A stretch of DNA of 64,000 bases from Algoriphagus sp. (GCA_021298245.1 JAJTDZ010000002.1:62001-126000); one strand, 5' to 3'. Shown: positions 1 to 9,025, numbered from the stretch's first letter. The notes: generated from the letters alone by a model not told the origin. Numbers and translations: made by a program.

Positions 1-200
1 GGCCTTGCTTGTTCATACTCTCCCAAAGACGCGACATGGAACCAGGCTACAGGGCCTGGATGATGACTTCTAAAATCCCTAAGCGCAGGTAGAACCCCCT
101 CTCTTTGCTTTAAAAAATTCCTAATTTTTGGCACAAAAGCTCCAAAGACAGGTAAAATTCCTGCACTGAGCTCCAAAAATAGGAAGTAAAGTATTTTCAT
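1..200 (-). CDS. waaA: 3-deoxy-D-manno-octulosonic acid (Kdo) transferase, N-terminal fragment
   Basis: Only the first 66 codons lie in the window; the gene runs off the left edge. Reading back from the ATG at 200, the peptide opens with a hydrophobic stretch (KILYFLFLELSAGILPVF), as expected of the membrane-anchoring helix of Kdo transferases. It then reaches WFHVASLGEYEQAR, the family's conserved motif that includes the acceptor-site glutamate. The enzyme attaches Kdo to lipid A on the cytoplasmic face of the inner membrane during lipopolysaccharide synthesis. The gene is divergent from the phosphatase gene at 304, and a TAnnTTTG box ends four bases before its ATG. The family call rests on one strong motif and the hydrophobic start, so it is good but not complete. 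Confidence 0.82.
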   Translation of the reverse strand, partial: MKILYFLFLELSAGILPVFGAFVPKIRNFLKQREGVLPALRDFRSHHPGPVAWFHVASLGEYEQAR

Positions 201-204
201 TTTT

Positions 205-212
205 CAAAAGTA
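205..212 (-). promoter_or_regulatory. Bacteroidota -7 box (TACTTTTG) for waaA
   Basis: On the minus strand this reads TACTTTTG, a full match to TAnnTTTG. It is followed by AAAA and then the ATG at 200, so transcription would start at or within a few bases of the start codon. No TTTG is visible at the -33 distance. Confidence 0.4.
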
Positions 213-303
213 GCCATTCCAAAAGATTTACACATTTTTTTTACCTTTTGACTCCATTAAAAAATGTGAAGGATACACCGGCTCCTGCAAGACTCTCTTA
301 GCT

Positions 304-789
304 ATGATCAAAGTTTTATTTGTTTGTTTAGGAAATATTTGTCGCTCGCCTTTAGCCGAGGGAATTTTTGCTGCAAAAATCAAAGCCTTGGGTCTAGAAA
401 AAATAGTAAAAACCGATAGTGCAGGCACCTCCGACTACCATATAGGTGAGCTTCCCGATGAACGAACCCTCGCATGCGCAAGCAAAAATGGCATTATCAT
501 CCAGCATAGAGGACGACAAGTACATCGCAATGATTTTAAAGAATTTACCTACATCATTGCTATGGATCACCACAATAAGAGAAACCTAGAATCCCTAAAA
601 CTTACAAGCTCGGAGCCCGATAAAGAAATCCACTTAATGCGAAATTTTAGCAGGACTAGCCTAGACTTACCTGTGCCTGATCCCTACTACGGTGGAGAAA
701 AAGATTTTGATGAAGTCTATAGAATTTTAGATGAAGCCATGGAGGGATTTTTGTCTCATATTTTGTCCAAGCATTCCCTAATTTCGTAG
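304..789 (+). CDS. Low-molecular-weight protein-tyrosine phosphatase
   Basis: A 161-residue cytoplasmic enzyme of the usual length for the LMW-PTP/arsenate reductase-like fold. The phosphate-binding loop C(X)5R lies at residues 8-14 (VCLGNICRS), with C8 the nucleophile and R14 the phosphate ligand. The general acid is D126 in VPDPYY. It hydrolyses phosphotyrosine; in bacteria such enzymes often oppose tyrosine kinases that control polysaccharide export, but no such kinase is visible here. The ATG at 304 is chosen because the family begins a few residues before the beta strand VLFVC. No Shine-Dalgarno sequence is visible, as is usual in this phylum. Its 3' end faces the oxidoreductase gene four bases away. 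Confidence 0.93.
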   Translation: MIKVLFVCLGNICRSPLAEGIFAAKIKALGLEKIVKTDSAGTSDYHIGELPDERTLACASKNGIIIQHRGRQVHRNDFKEFTYIIAMDHHNKRNLESLKLTSSEPDKEIHLMRNFSRTSLDLPVPDPYYGGEKDFDEVYRILDEAMEGFLSHILSKHSLIS

Positions 790-793
790 GAGC

Positions 794-1900
794 TTATTCA
801 TGAAGCATGATTTTTTCTCCTGTTCGAACCGCCTCATAAATCGCATCAATTATTCGTAGGTCTTTTACACCTTCTTCTCCATCTACTGGAAGGTAAGGCG
901 CTTTTCCATCCAGAAGAATAGAAGCCATTTCATCCATTTGGGTAGTTTGGTGGGTTACATGGGGCTTATCCAAAGGCCCAGCGTGAGTCCAAGCTTTGAT
1001 CGGACCATAGCCTGTAGAGGGTTGCATTTCGGCAAAACCCTTGGTGCCGCTGAGGAAAAATTTGTCCAAATGATTTAGAGAATAGGTGGATAGGCAAGAG
1101 GCTATGGCTCCGGAAGGAAATCCCATTTGGAAAGAAATGGTCTCGTCTATACCTTCTCCAAATTTTACAGGATCAGTTTTTTCTTCTTGAGCAGTTACCC
1201 AAACAGGTTCTTCCCCCAGCATGTACCGGGCTCCATTTATAGAATAAATTCCTATATCCATCATCGCTCCTCCCCCTGAGAGGACTCTATTAAGCCTCCA
1301 CTGGGAGGGATTTCCGATGATAAACCCACTTAATCCTTGAAAAAATAGGGTTTTTCCAAATTCTCCAGCCCTTTGCTTTTTTACTATTTCTAAGGTATTG
1401 GCTTCGAAGTGCATGCGGTAGCCTACCAACAGCTGTACCCCAGCGGACTTGCAGGCAGCCACCATTTCTCTACCTTCATCAGCATTAATTGCCATGGGTT
1501 TTTCACAGATGACGTGCTTTCCTGCTGCAGCTACTGCCAAGGTATGGGGCTTGTGCAAGGCATTGGGGGTAATTACGTAGACTGCATCGATATCCTTATT
1601 TTCCTTAAGCAGATGAATCGTGTCATAAGAATAACAGTTCTTTTCCTCCAATCCATACTTCTGTTGCCATTGTGCTATTTTGGAAGGAGTGCCACTGATC
1701 ACCCCGACCAATTTGGCACGGCGGCAGTCTTTCATGGCCTCTGCAACTCGAGTAGCATAACTCCCCAGTCCCATCAGCGCTACACGGAGCACTTTATCTT
1801 CTTTGGAAGAAGATAAATAAGCAAGGGATTCGCTCCAGGGCAAACTCAAGGCCAAGGTAGAAAGTCCGGCTGTTTGAAGAAATTTTCTTCTATCTTTCAT
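794..1900 (-). CDS. Gfo/Idh/MocA-family NAD(P)-dependent oxidoreductase with Tat-like signal
   Basis: A 368-residue protein. It begins with a twin-arginine-like signal (DRRKFLQTAG, then a hydrophobic stretch to about residue 28), common in exported members of this family in Bacteroidota. The Rossmann motif GLGSYA is at 44-49. The family signature EKP, carrying the catalytic lysine, is at 133-135, followed by the C-terminal alpha/beta domain (GGGAMMDIGIY near 215). Substrates are usually sugars or inositols; glucose-fructose oxidoreductase is the model for an exported member. The substrate here cannot be told, although two lipoprotein sugar dehydrogenases lie 1.3 kb away. It is a single gene convergent with the phosphatase, with no strong -7 box in the 58 bases upstream. 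Confidence 0.88.
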   Translation of the reverse strand: MKDRRKFLQTAGLSTLALSLPWSESLAYLSSSKEDKVLRVALMGLGSYATRVAEAMKDCRRAKLVGVISGTPSKIAQWQQKYGLEEKNCYSYDTIHLLKENKDIDAVYVITPNALHKPHTLAVAAAGKHVICEKPMAINADEGREMVAACKSAGVQLLVGYRMHFEANTLEIVKKQRAGEFGKTLFFQGLSGFIIGNPSQWRLNRVLSGGGAMMDIGIYSINGARYMLGEEPVWVTAQEEKTDPVKFGEGIDETISFQMGFPSGAIASCLSTYSLNHLDKFFLSGTKGFAEMQPSTGYGPIKAWTHAGPLDKPHVTHQTTQMDEMASILLDGKAPYLPVDGEEGVKDLRIIDAIYEAVRTGEKIMLHE

Positions 1901-1958
1901 AATCGTGCAGATTTAAGGAGAAAAAGATAGCAAAGATCTCTTTCAAATCCGACTGCAT

Positions 1959-3227
1959 TTATCCCTTTCTTCTTACCGCTTGGTAGGAGTACCTGGTGGA
2001 TTGTTCTAGCAACACCTCATACCCATGCATCAGGCCTGGAATAGCTTCAGGTTTAGGTTTGAGTATGGTCAAAAGCTCCAAATCTTCGTTGTATCGGATT
2101 TCAAAATCTTTTTTCAATCCTGCAAGAAGTTGTTCCAGTTTAAAAAGTTGCGCATCCATAACTAGGGAAACACTTATCGCCGATACCTGTAGCATGTTGG
2201 CTCGAAGCTTTAAGGATTGAAGCTGAGTATAAATTTGGTGGATATGTGTTTCTTCTATAAAAGTGAAATCCGTAACCTTAAAACTTACCAAAACTTGGTT
2301 TTTTTTAAGGACCAAGGTAGGTACTTCATGGGCTTTGGCGTGTTCGTGAATTTTAGTTCCTGTAGCTTCGGGTTGTAAAAAAGACTTCACAAAAAGAGGA
2401 ATGCCTGCATTGGCAAGAGGTTTTATGGTTTTTGGATGTATTACCGAGGCCCCAAAATAGGTCATCTCTGCTGCCTCCTTGTAGCCCAATTCCTCAAATT
2501 TTACTGCCTCTGAGAAAAGTTTGGGGTCCGCATTGAGCACCCCTGGGACGTCCTTCCAGATGGTGACCGCAGCTGCATCAAGGCTAGTTGCCAGGATCGC
2601 TGCTGTAAAATCGGATCCTTCTCTTCCTAAGGTGGTCGTTAGGCCGTTTGGATCCATTCCTATAAACCCTTGAGTTAAGATATTGATATTTTTTAATAAG
2701 GGACTCCAGAGGGATTGGCAAGAGGATCTCGTTTTGTCCCAATCAATCTTAGCAAAGCGAAAATCAGAATTGGTATGGATCACTTCTCTGGCATCTTTCC
2801 AGGTAAGGGAGAGCCCATTAAATTGTAAAAAGTGTGATACAATAAGGGAGGAAAATAATTCCCCAAAGGAAATGAGCTGATCGTAATGCTCATCGTAAGA
2901 ATCCTTACTTATCGGTAGAGCCAAAATTCTCGAGGCTTTCTCAAAAAATTCTTCCAGACTCAAAAATACAGTATGACCTGCAGGAAAAAGGGCGGTGCAA
3001 ATGTCCCAATGGAATTCCTTGATCTGTTGCCAGCCTGGTAAATAATTCTCGCCAGCTAACTTTTTTGAAAGCAAATCCTCTAGCGCATTGGTGGTCTTTC
3101 CCATGGCAGACACGACAATCACGCAGGGCTGATCCATTCGGGAACGCAGAATTTCAACTAAGTTCGTAACAGCAGGTGCATCTTTGACAGAAGCGCCTCC
3201 AAATTTGTACACCAGAGTATTCACCAT
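1959..3227 (-). CDS. lysC: Aspartate kinase (monofunctional)
   Basis: About 422 residues from the ATG at 3227, which puts the nucleotide-binding strand (LVYKFGGASVKD) next to the start; a longer reading to 3365 would add an unlikely 46-residue tail. The kinase domain shows TLGREGSD (the TLGRGGSD substrate/ATP motif) near residue 220. The C-terminal third is the ACT-like regulatory region. It makes aspartyl phosphate, the first step towards lysine, threonine, methionine and diaminopimelate. A second aspartokinase is fused into thrA at 10193-12643, so this copy may serve the lysine/diaminopimelate branch (inference). Only 16 bases separate its start from the divergent sugar dehydrogenase gene. 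Confidence 0.9.
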   Translation of the reverse strand: MVNTLVYKFGGASVKDAPAVTNLVEILRSRMDQPCVIVVSAMGKTTNALEDLLSKKLAGENYLPGWQQIKEFHWDICTALFPAGHTVFLSLEEFFEKASRILALPISKDSYDEHYDQLISFGELFSSLIVSHFLQFNGLSLTWKDAREVIHTNSDFRFAKIDWDKTRSSCQSLWSPLLKNINILTQGFIGMDPNGLTTTLGREGSDFTAAILATSLDAAAVTIWKDVPGVLNADPKLFSEAVKFEELGYKEAAEMTYFGASVIHPKTIKPLANAGIPLFVKSFLQPEATGTKIHEHAKAHEVPTLVLKKNQVLVSFKVTDFTFIEETHIHQIYTQLQSLKLRANMLQVSAISVSLVMDAQLFKLEQLLAGLKKDFEIRYNEDLELLTILKPKPEAIPGLMHGYEVLLEQSTRYSYQAVRRKG

Positions 3228-3243
3228 AAAAAAGTTAAATGCT

Positions 3244-4386
3244 ATGATTTCTAGATTCAGTCTCTTATTGCTTTTTCTTGGTCTTACCGCAAGTTTGCTG
3301 TCGACTTCATGTAAGCCAAAAATTGACGAAACCTTTGCAACCCAAACGGAAAAATTACTCCTCAAAGTAGATACCCTTCACACTGGATTGGAGAATCCTT
3401 GGGGCATGACTTGGCTACCCGATGGAACCTTGCTGATCACGGAAAGAAAGGGAGAAATCCTAGTCTTCAAGGAAGACAAATTTACGGGTGAAAAAATTCA
3501 AGGTTTACCTGCAGTACACCAGGTCAACCAAGCGGGGCTCCTGGACATAGCCGTTCATCCCAACTATGAGGAAAATGGATGGATTTACATTGCCTATGCC
3601 AAGCATTTTGAGGACAGTACGGCGGCGACTACCCTCCTTCGATTTAAATTGGACGGAACTACTGCTGTCAATCAAGAAGAGTTGATCGTGGCAGGTCCTT
3701 CCTGGAAAGGCGGTCACCATTTTGGTAGCCGTATCGTATTTGATAAGGCAGGCTTTCTTTACTTTTCCAATGGGGATAAGGGGGATGTGCCTAAGAATGC
3801 ACAGAATCTCAACAATGCACACGGCAAAATCCACCGGATCAAAGACGATGGTAGCATTCCTGCGGATAACCCCTTCAAAGACTCCTTGGGAAGGACCAGC
3901 TCCATTTGGACTTATGGCAACAGAAACCCTCAAGGATTAATTTACGACAAGGAAAATGATAGGATTTGGGAGGTAGAACACGGTCCCATGGGAGGTGACG
4001 AACTCAACTTGATTGAGAAAGGAAAGAATTATGGGTGGCCGGTGATCACCTACGGTGTGGAATACGACGGCACTCCAATTACGGACATTACGGAAAAAGA
4101 AGGCATGGAACAACCCAAGCATTACTGGGTTCCCTCCATTGCTACCTGCGGTCTGACCTTAGTGACATCAGACAAATATCCCACTTGGAAAGGGAATATC
4201 TTGGTAGCCGCCTTGGCCAAGCAACATATCGCTAGGGTTGAGATGAATGGAACAAGCTATGTAAAAGAAGAAAAATTGCTTCAAGGCATTGGGCGGGTAA
4301 GGCAGGTAGCCCAAAGTCCAGACGGATACCTTTATGCCATTACTGAAGCTACAGGCTTGTTGGTAAAATTAATTCCTATTCGATAA
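3244..4386 (+). CDS. Lipoprotein glucose/sorbosone dehydrogenase-like protein, copy 1
   Basis: About 380 residues from the ATG at 3244, which gives a clean lipoprotein signal ending at C23 (LLSTSC); a start at 3184 would put charged residues before it. The mature part is a six-bladed propeller of the PQQ-dependent soluble glucose dehydrogenase / YliI (Asd) family. Its motifs are NPWGMTW, TERKGEI, HFGSRIVFD, YGNRNPQGL and GGDELNLIEKGKNYGWP. Such proteins oxidise aldose sugars in the periplasm using PQQ. No PQQ synthesis genes are in the window, so cofactor supply is unknown. The next gene is a close paralogue, and a terminator follows at 4407, so the two copies are probably transcribed separately. 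Confidence 0.85.
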   Translation: MISRFSLLLLFLGLTASLLSTSCKPKIDETFATQTEKLLLKVDTLHTGLENPWGMTWLPDGTLLITERKGEILVFKEDKFTGEKIQGLPAVHQVNQAGLLDIAVHPNYEENGWIYIAYAKHFEDSTAATTLLRFKLDGTTAVNQEELIVAGPSWKGGHHFGSRIVFDKAGFLYFSNGDKGDVPKNAQNLNNAHGKIHRIKDDGSIPADNPFKDSLGRTSSIWTYGNRNPQGLIYDKENDRIWEVEHGPMGGDELNLIEKGKNYGWPVITYGVEYDGTPITDITEKEGMEQPKHYWVPSIATCGLTLVTSDKYPTWKGNILVAALAKQHIARVEMNGTSYVKEEKLLQGIGRVRQVAQSPDGYLYAITEATGLLVKLIPIR

Positions 4387-4406
4387 AGTCAAATGGATAC
4401 TAGTTC

Positions 4407-4439
4407 AAAAAGGCCTTTCCCTTGGATTAGGCCTTTTTT
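4407..4439 (+). terminator. Rho-independent terminator after sugar dehydrogenase copy 1
   Basis: Left arm AAAAAGGCCT (4407-4416), 12-base loop, right arm AGGCCTTTTT (4429-4438), ending in a T run. It is a perfect 10-bp stem whose A/T flanks allow function in both directions. Confidence 0.8.
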
Positions 4440-4543
4440 ATGCCATTTCTTCACCTATTCTTTTATCTCATAAAAACCTTAGCGGCAAAAAAGGTCTAAA
4501 CTTTAAATTTTATAGATTTACAATAATTTAAATCCCATTAGAG

Positions 4544-5710
4544 ATGAACCTTTACGCTACCTATTTATTTCTCGCACTCACCTCAGCTACCTTCCTAACT
4601 GGTTTCTCTGCTTGCCAAGCTAGGGAAGGAGACATGCTTCCGGGCCCACTGGCCAAGCTCCCTTATTCTACCCAAACGGATAAGATGGTAATAAAGGTGG
4701 ATACCTTACATACAGGACTTCAAAATCCTTGGGGAATAACCTGGATCAGCGAGGGCAGGATGCTAGTGACCGAAAGAAAAGGAGAAATTTTAATCTTCAA
4801 AGACGACAAATATACTGGCCAAAAGGTGACTGGACTTCCTGCTATGTATGTCACTGGTCAAGCAGGATTGATGGACATCACCACCCACCCTAACTATGCT
4901 CAAAACGGTTGGATTTACATTGCATACGCCAAACCTGTGAATAATGGAGGAGCTACCACCATTGCTCGATTTAAATTGATCGGAAATGCAGTAAGTTCAT
5001 TGGAAGAGCTCATCGTGACTACTCCCGAATGGAAGGGAGGCACCCATTATGGAAGCAGAATAGTTTTTGACAATCAAAATCACCTCTATTTCAGTAACGG
5101 GGAACGTGGAAGCCAAAACAATGCCCAAGACCTCAGCAATTCTCATGGTAAAATTCATCGCATCCATGACGACGGTAGAATTCCTACCGATAATCCTTTT
5201 GTATCCACATCGGGAGCCATTGCATCCATTTGGACCTATGGCAATCGAAACCCTCAAGGACTTTTTTTTGATAAGGTTACTAATCGCCTATGGGAAGTAG
5301 AACATGGTCCCAAAGGAGGAGATGAACTGAATCTATTGGAGAAAGGTAAAAATTACGGTTGGCCCGTGATCACCTATGGCATCAATTACAACGGCACCCC
5401 TATCACCGACATCACCGAGAAGGAAGGGATGGAACAACCCGTCAAGTATTGGGTTCCCTCCATTGCCACTTGTGGTATGACCTTGATACAGGGGGATCGT
5501 TATCCTGCCTGGAAAGGAAATATATTGGTAGCAGCGCTGGCAGGCACCCATATTGCCAGGGTGGAATTAAACGGAGGAAAACCTGTAGGGGAAGAAAAAT
5601 TACTCCAAGGGATAGGTAGGGTTAGACAGGTAGCACAAAGTCCCGAGGGATATATATATGCCATTACCGAAGGGACGGGACTGCTGATCAAGTTACTTCC
5701 TAGTTCCTAA
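4544..5710 (+). CDS. Lipoprotein glucose/sorbosone dehydrogenase-like protein, copy 2
   Basis: A 388-residue paralogue of the preceding gene, with over half of residues identical by eye. It shares NPWGITW, TERKGEI, HYGSRIVFD, YGNRNPQGL, GGDELNLLEKGKNYGWP and nearly the same ending (GIGRVRQVAQSP). The lipoprotein signal ends at about C24 (GFSAC), so it should be anchored in the envelope facing the periplasm. The two copies differ most in the signal region and in the loops between blades (EDSTAATT versus NNGGATT), which would suit different sugar preferences (inference). It lies 157 bases after copy 1, beyond a terminator, in an AT-rich spacer that could hold its own promoter. It converges on gpsA. 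Confidence 0.85.
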   Translation: MNLYATYLFLALTSATFLTGFSACQAREGDMLPGPLAKLPYSTQTDKMVIKVDTLHTGLQNPWGITWISEGRMLVTERKGEILIFKDDKYTGQKVTGLPAMYVTGQAGLMDITTHPNYAQNGWIYIAYAKPVNNGGATTIARFKLIGNAVSSLEELIVTTPEWKGGTHYGSRIVFDNQNHLYFSNGERGSQNNAQDLSNSHGKIHRIHDDGRIPTDNPFVSTSGAIASIWTYGNRNPQGLFFDKVTNRLWEVEHGPKGGDELNLLEKGKNYGWPVITYGINYNGTPITDITEKEGMEQPVKYWVPSIATCGMTLIQGDRYPAWKGNILVAALAGTHIARVELNGGKPVGEEKLLQGIGRVRQVAQSPEGYIYAITEGTGLLIKLLPSS

Positions 5711-5729
5711 GGTTCTAGAAAAGTTCCCC

Positions 5730-6794
5730 TTACACAAAATCCACATCCACACTAAAGGGATATTTCATTAAAAACTGAAGAGACTCCTCTATGGATAGGT
5801 CTTCAAAAAGAACCCGGTGAAGGTTTTCTGTAATGGGAGCCCGAATTCCGGCAGTTTTTATAAAGGCATCTACAATCCGTACCGTATTGACTCCTTCGGC
5901 AACTTCATCCATGGTCTGAAGAATTTGTTCTAGGGTCTCCCCTTTTGCAAGCCTAAACCCCAAGGTAAAATTTCTAGAGTCCTGGGAATTGCAGGTGGTC
6001 ACCAAGTCTCCCACCCCAGCTAGGCCCATCACCGAACTAGCACTGCCCCCTAGGGCTTTGCTCAAATGGGCCATTTCTACTATTCCCCTCGAAATCAATA
6101 ACCCTTTTGCATTCTCCCCCAAACCTAAGCCTGCAAGAGCACCTGCAGCAATGGCTATGATATTCTTAAGGACTCCACTAAGTTCTACACCTATGATGTC
6201 GGCATTGCCATAGACTTGAAATTTCTCTGAGCGAAGCAAGTGTTGCCCTTGTTGAATGACTTCGTTGTATTTGCTAGCTACCACCGTGGCTGCGGGTTGA
6301 CCTAAACTCAATTCTTTAGAAATATTTGGACCTGCCAAACAACCTACGCGTACGGCTAAGGTTTCTTGAAGAATCACCTCGCTCATGGTCAAAATTTGAT
6401 TTCTTCTAAGTTTTTTTACCGTATCCAAGGATTCTTCGGGTTCAAGCTGAACAGCCAATCCCTTAGTTCCGTGGATAACCAAGTGATACGGGTGTACATG
6501 GGGCGCAAATAATCGCGTCACTTCTAGGAATGCTGCAGAAGGAACCATGAAAAAAAGAACGGCACAGGATCTACACAATTCCTCGGGTGAAAAAGTAGCG
6601 CGAATGGAGGGGTCTAGACTTCTCCCTGAGGCAGTATGTTGCGCATTGATTTCATCCACTACCTCTTGCTTTCGGGCATAGACCATTACCTCGCTTTTTT
6701 CTGCCAACATGTTGGCAACTGCTGTTCCAAAACTGCCTACTCCAATGACGCCTACAGGAATGGTTTTAGAAGAGTTTTTCAAAGTCATAGCCAT
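5730..6794 (-). CDS. gpsA: Glycerol-3-phosphate dehydrogenase [NAD(P)+]
   Basis: 354 residues. The NAD(P)-binding motif GVGSFG is at 18-23, the HGTKGL motif at 108-113, and the catalytic lysine in SGVLKN at K210, followed by the GLAGVGDLVTTC segment typical of GpsA. It reduces dihydroxyacetone phosphate to sn-glycerol 3-phosphate in the cytoplasm. The gene overlaps the 3' end of the upstream acyltransferase gene by 23-29 bases depending on whether M1 or M3 is used, so the two are co-transcribed and probably translationally coupled. Together they would make and acylate the glycerol phosphate backbone of membrane lipids. Confidence 0.95.
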   Translation of the reverse strand: MAMTLKNSSKTIPVGVIGVGSFGTAVANMLAEKSEVMVYARKQEVVDEINAQHTASGRSLDPSIRATFSPEELCRSCAVLFFMVPSAAFLEVTRLFAPHVHPYHLVIHGTKGLAVQLEPEESLDTVKKLRRNQILTMSEVILQETLAVRVGCLAGPNISKELSLGQPAATVVASKYNEVIQQGQHLLRSEKFQVYGNADIIGVELSGVLKNIIAIAAGALAGLGLGENAKGLLISRGIVEMAHLSKALGGSASSVMGLAGVGDLVTTCNSQDSRNFTLGFRLAKGETLEQILQTMDEVAEGVNTVRIVDAFIKTAGIRAPITENLHRVLFEDLSIEESLQFLMKYPFSVDVDFV

Positions 6795-8463
6795 GCAGTC
6801 TGTTGTGGTAAAAATATAGCAAACTTAGGTCTTCGGTTGTTAGATTTCCCGCCTCATCTCTGATCAAAGGACGCTTGGCATGATACATGCCCACATTCTC
6901 TAGACCATGGGCAATAATTTCGTCCATAGGCTTGAAGAGGTGGGGAGCAGCATCAATTTTACCCTTAGCCTTCAATTCAAAAATTTCATCCAGTACCCGT
7001 TGACACCCTGTTTTGAACTCTTGATAATCCACTACTATGTCTTCCTGAGGCAAGCGAATCAGGTCAAATACATCCATTTTCTGGTTTCTTGCCTTGATCA
7101 ACTCGAAGGCTACAAATGCTACCAGATGGGAACTAAATACTCTATTGATTTTATGGAATTCTTCCACAATTCGCTTTCCTAGCATTTGGGTATATTCCTC
7201 TTCTCTTTGCGTATCTACTGTCACTTTCCCTTCTGAAACGAAATACTCCCGGGTATCTACTAGTCTTCCCCATTTGTCTCTGCTATTTCCTTCTTCGTCC
7301 ACGAAATTCCCCATGACGTCCATGGCTTTTCCTATGGAAACAGAGATATCCGAACCTTTGGTGAAAAATTTTAATAAGAATTTGAAAATCTTATACGAAG
7401 TTGAAAATTCATCATTCTCCTTGTAGTACCGCTCCTGTCCCGTCATGCTCAAGTAATCCCGTATGAGTACTGGGGCCTCCAATACAAAATGGTAATTGAT
7501 GGTCACGGGTACGATAAAGATTTTCCCAGATCCGTCCCCATTTCCCTTTTGGAAATTGGCCCGCTGGGCCTCTATAGCGGTGCTCAACAATCCGAGTTTT
7601 AGTTTGGATTCAATGATGCCACTTCTAGATCTGGTCCCTCCAGGAAAAAATAAACTGTGACAGCCAAATTGGATGGCCTCTTTGGAGTAGGTCTTCAGGG
7701 TTTCAATGTACATAAGGTTCTTTTTCCTTCTATCTACTTTATATGCTCCTAAGGCATTCATAAAGTAGGCAAAAATGGAAATGTTAAAGAGGTTGAGTCC
7801 TGCCCCATAGATAAACGGAGGCATACCCAGGACCGAAATAATCCACCCAATCAGAATACTATCTAGGTTAGAAAAATGAGTGGGAACCATCACGATGGTA
7901 CCCTTGGTTGCCAAGTCTCGAATTTGGTCGGTTTGCCCAGTAATCTGGATTTTATCCTGAAGGGTATATTGGTTGCTAAATAACGAAGTAAATCCTTTTA
8001 CCCTTGCGGCATTGAGTAATCTAGAAAATCCATAGGTGACTACCCTTCGAGTGAACTTGTAATGTGAGGCTTTAAAATTGGAAGAAATTTCTTCGGCATA
8101 CCTAGAGGTTATTTTTTTCAAAACTACCTGGTAGGCGTCCAACCTTTTGGTTTTACTAAGAGCAACTTCTGCGTGGATCTGTAAAAGATTCGTTTTGATT
8201 TCTTTCCAAAAATCAACTTCATCGTCTGGATCTACATCCCATGGATTTTGTTTGATGCGAAGCTTTTCTCGGTAGAGGGTAGTTTCAAGCTCTTCTTTGA
8301 GAACGTCGGGATTTTTTCCCAATAAGCCAATGATTCGCTGTTCGGCTAAATCCCCCACTTTCAGGATAAACTCCTTGCGTTCTCGCGCAAGCTTTACCAC
8401 CGGCCATTCGTCCTTTTTGGGCAGAATGGGCGCATATTGGTGTTTGATGTAGTTCTCCTCCAA
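6766..8463 (-). CDS. PlsB-like glycerol-3-phosphate acyltransferase
   Basis: 565 residues. It has acyltransferase motif I HFSNLD (H196, D201; the HX4D catalytic pair) and motif III FPGGTRSR at 273-280. Large flanking regions make it much longer than a PlsC enzyme and closer to the PlsB type. It would transfer an acyl group to glycerol 3-phosphate, and the overlapping downstream gpsA gene supplies that substrate. The start is a TTG at 8463 preceded directly by an in-frame stop. No ATG or GTG fits the N-terminus better, and the sequence ENYIKHQYAPILPKK looks like a genuine start. A TATATTTG box lies about 27 bases upstream. Confidence 0.85.
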   Translation of the reverse strand: MEENYIKHQYAPILPKKDEWPVVKLARERKEFILKVGDLAEQRIIGLLGKNPDVLKEELETTLYREKLRIKQNPWDVDPDDEVDFWKEIKTNLLQIHAEVALSKTKRLDAYQVVLKKITSRYAEEISSNFKASHYKFTRRVVTYGFSRLLNAARVKGFTSLFSNQYTLQDKIQITGQTDQIRDLATKGTIVMVPTHFSNLDSILIGWIISVLGMPPFIYGAGLNLFNISIFAYFMNALGAYKVDRRKKNLMYIETLKTYSKEAIQFGCHSLFFPGGTRSRSGIIESKLKLGLLSTAIEAQRANFQKGNGDGSGKIFIVPVTINYHFVLEAPVLIRDYLSMTGQERYYKENDEFSTSYKIFKFLLKFFTKGSDISVSIGKAMDVMGNFVDEEGNSRDKWGRLVDTREYFVSEGKVTVDTQREEEYTQMLGKRIVEEFHKINRVFSSHLVAFVAFELIKARNQKMDVFDLIRLPQEDIVVDYQEFKTGCQRVLDEIFELKAKGKIDAAPHLFKPMDEIIAHGLENVGMYHAKRPLIRDEAGNLTTEDLSLLYFYHNRLHGYDFEKLF

Positions 8464-8489
8464 GTGAGCTCACGGTTGTTATGAACTGA

Positions 8490-8497
8490 CAAATATA
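8490..8497 (-). promoter_or_regulatory. -7 box (TATATTTG) for the plsB-like/gpsA operon
   Basis: Minus strand TATATTTG, a full match to TAnnTTTG. It would give a leader of about 20 bases before the TTG start at 8463. No clear -33 TTTG. Confidence 0.45.
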
Positions 8498-8545
8498 GGA
8501 ATTAGCAAGCTATGTAGTTTGCCTTTAATCCAGCGCTAGGGAAGT

Positions 8546-9025
8546 TCAGGTTTTGGATCTAAGAAACAAGGCTACTACCGCTGAAGTCATCACTCCCATG
8601 GCAGTCGCAAAGAGCAGGTTTTGAGTGATGTGATTTTTTAAGGAAAAATACTCTTGGGCTTCGGCCAAGGACATCCATTTTTTTTCAACTGACAAGTCAA
8701 TACTATTTGAAAAATATGCAGGAGAAATGAGTTCGTAGGTAATGTATTGGCTCACTGGGGTCAAAAGCACAACGATCAAGGTCACGACTAGGCCCGATAC
8801 AAATCCTTGGACGTAATTCATGGTTCCCAAATAGGAGTTCTTCCTTTTGTCCCGCAAGGCCAATACATAAATCAGGATAGCGATGGGAGCATAAAAAAGA
8901 GTATAGGTGGCATGCTGCTCCAAGAGCCGATCGTGCCAACCTAGAGATTTCTCCAAACTGACCCAAAGAAGCCCGGAAAGGAAAAATCCTACTCCCCATT
9001 TTAATTCGATTAGAAAATTTCTCAT
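8546..9025 (-). CDS. DUF4199-family membrane protein
   Basis: About 159 residues from the ATG at 9025; another ATG 24 bases upstream (9049) would add eight residues. Members of this family in Bacteroidota typically start just before an IELKWG-like segment, as here. Four hydrophobic segments are visible: about residues 10-25, 38-55, 73-95 and 135-152. The family signature of a glycine-rich third helix (FVSGLVVTLIVVLLTP) followed by YELISPAYF is present. Function is unknown. It is a single gene divergent from the polyprenyl synthase. Confidence 0.8.
   Translation of the reverse strand: MRNFLIELKWGVGFFLSGLLWVSLEKSLGWHDRLLEQHATYTLFYAPIAILIYVLALRDKRKNSYLGTMNYVQGFVSGLVVTLIVVLLTPVSQYITYELISPAYFSNSIDLSVEKKWMSLAEAQEYFSLKNHITQNLLFATAMGVMTSAVVALFLRSKT

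Noticed and set aside
1409..1816. 135-codon plus-strand frame inside the Gfo/Idh/MocA gene
   Set aside because: Antisense shadow of a gene with an intact Rossmann motif and EKP signature.
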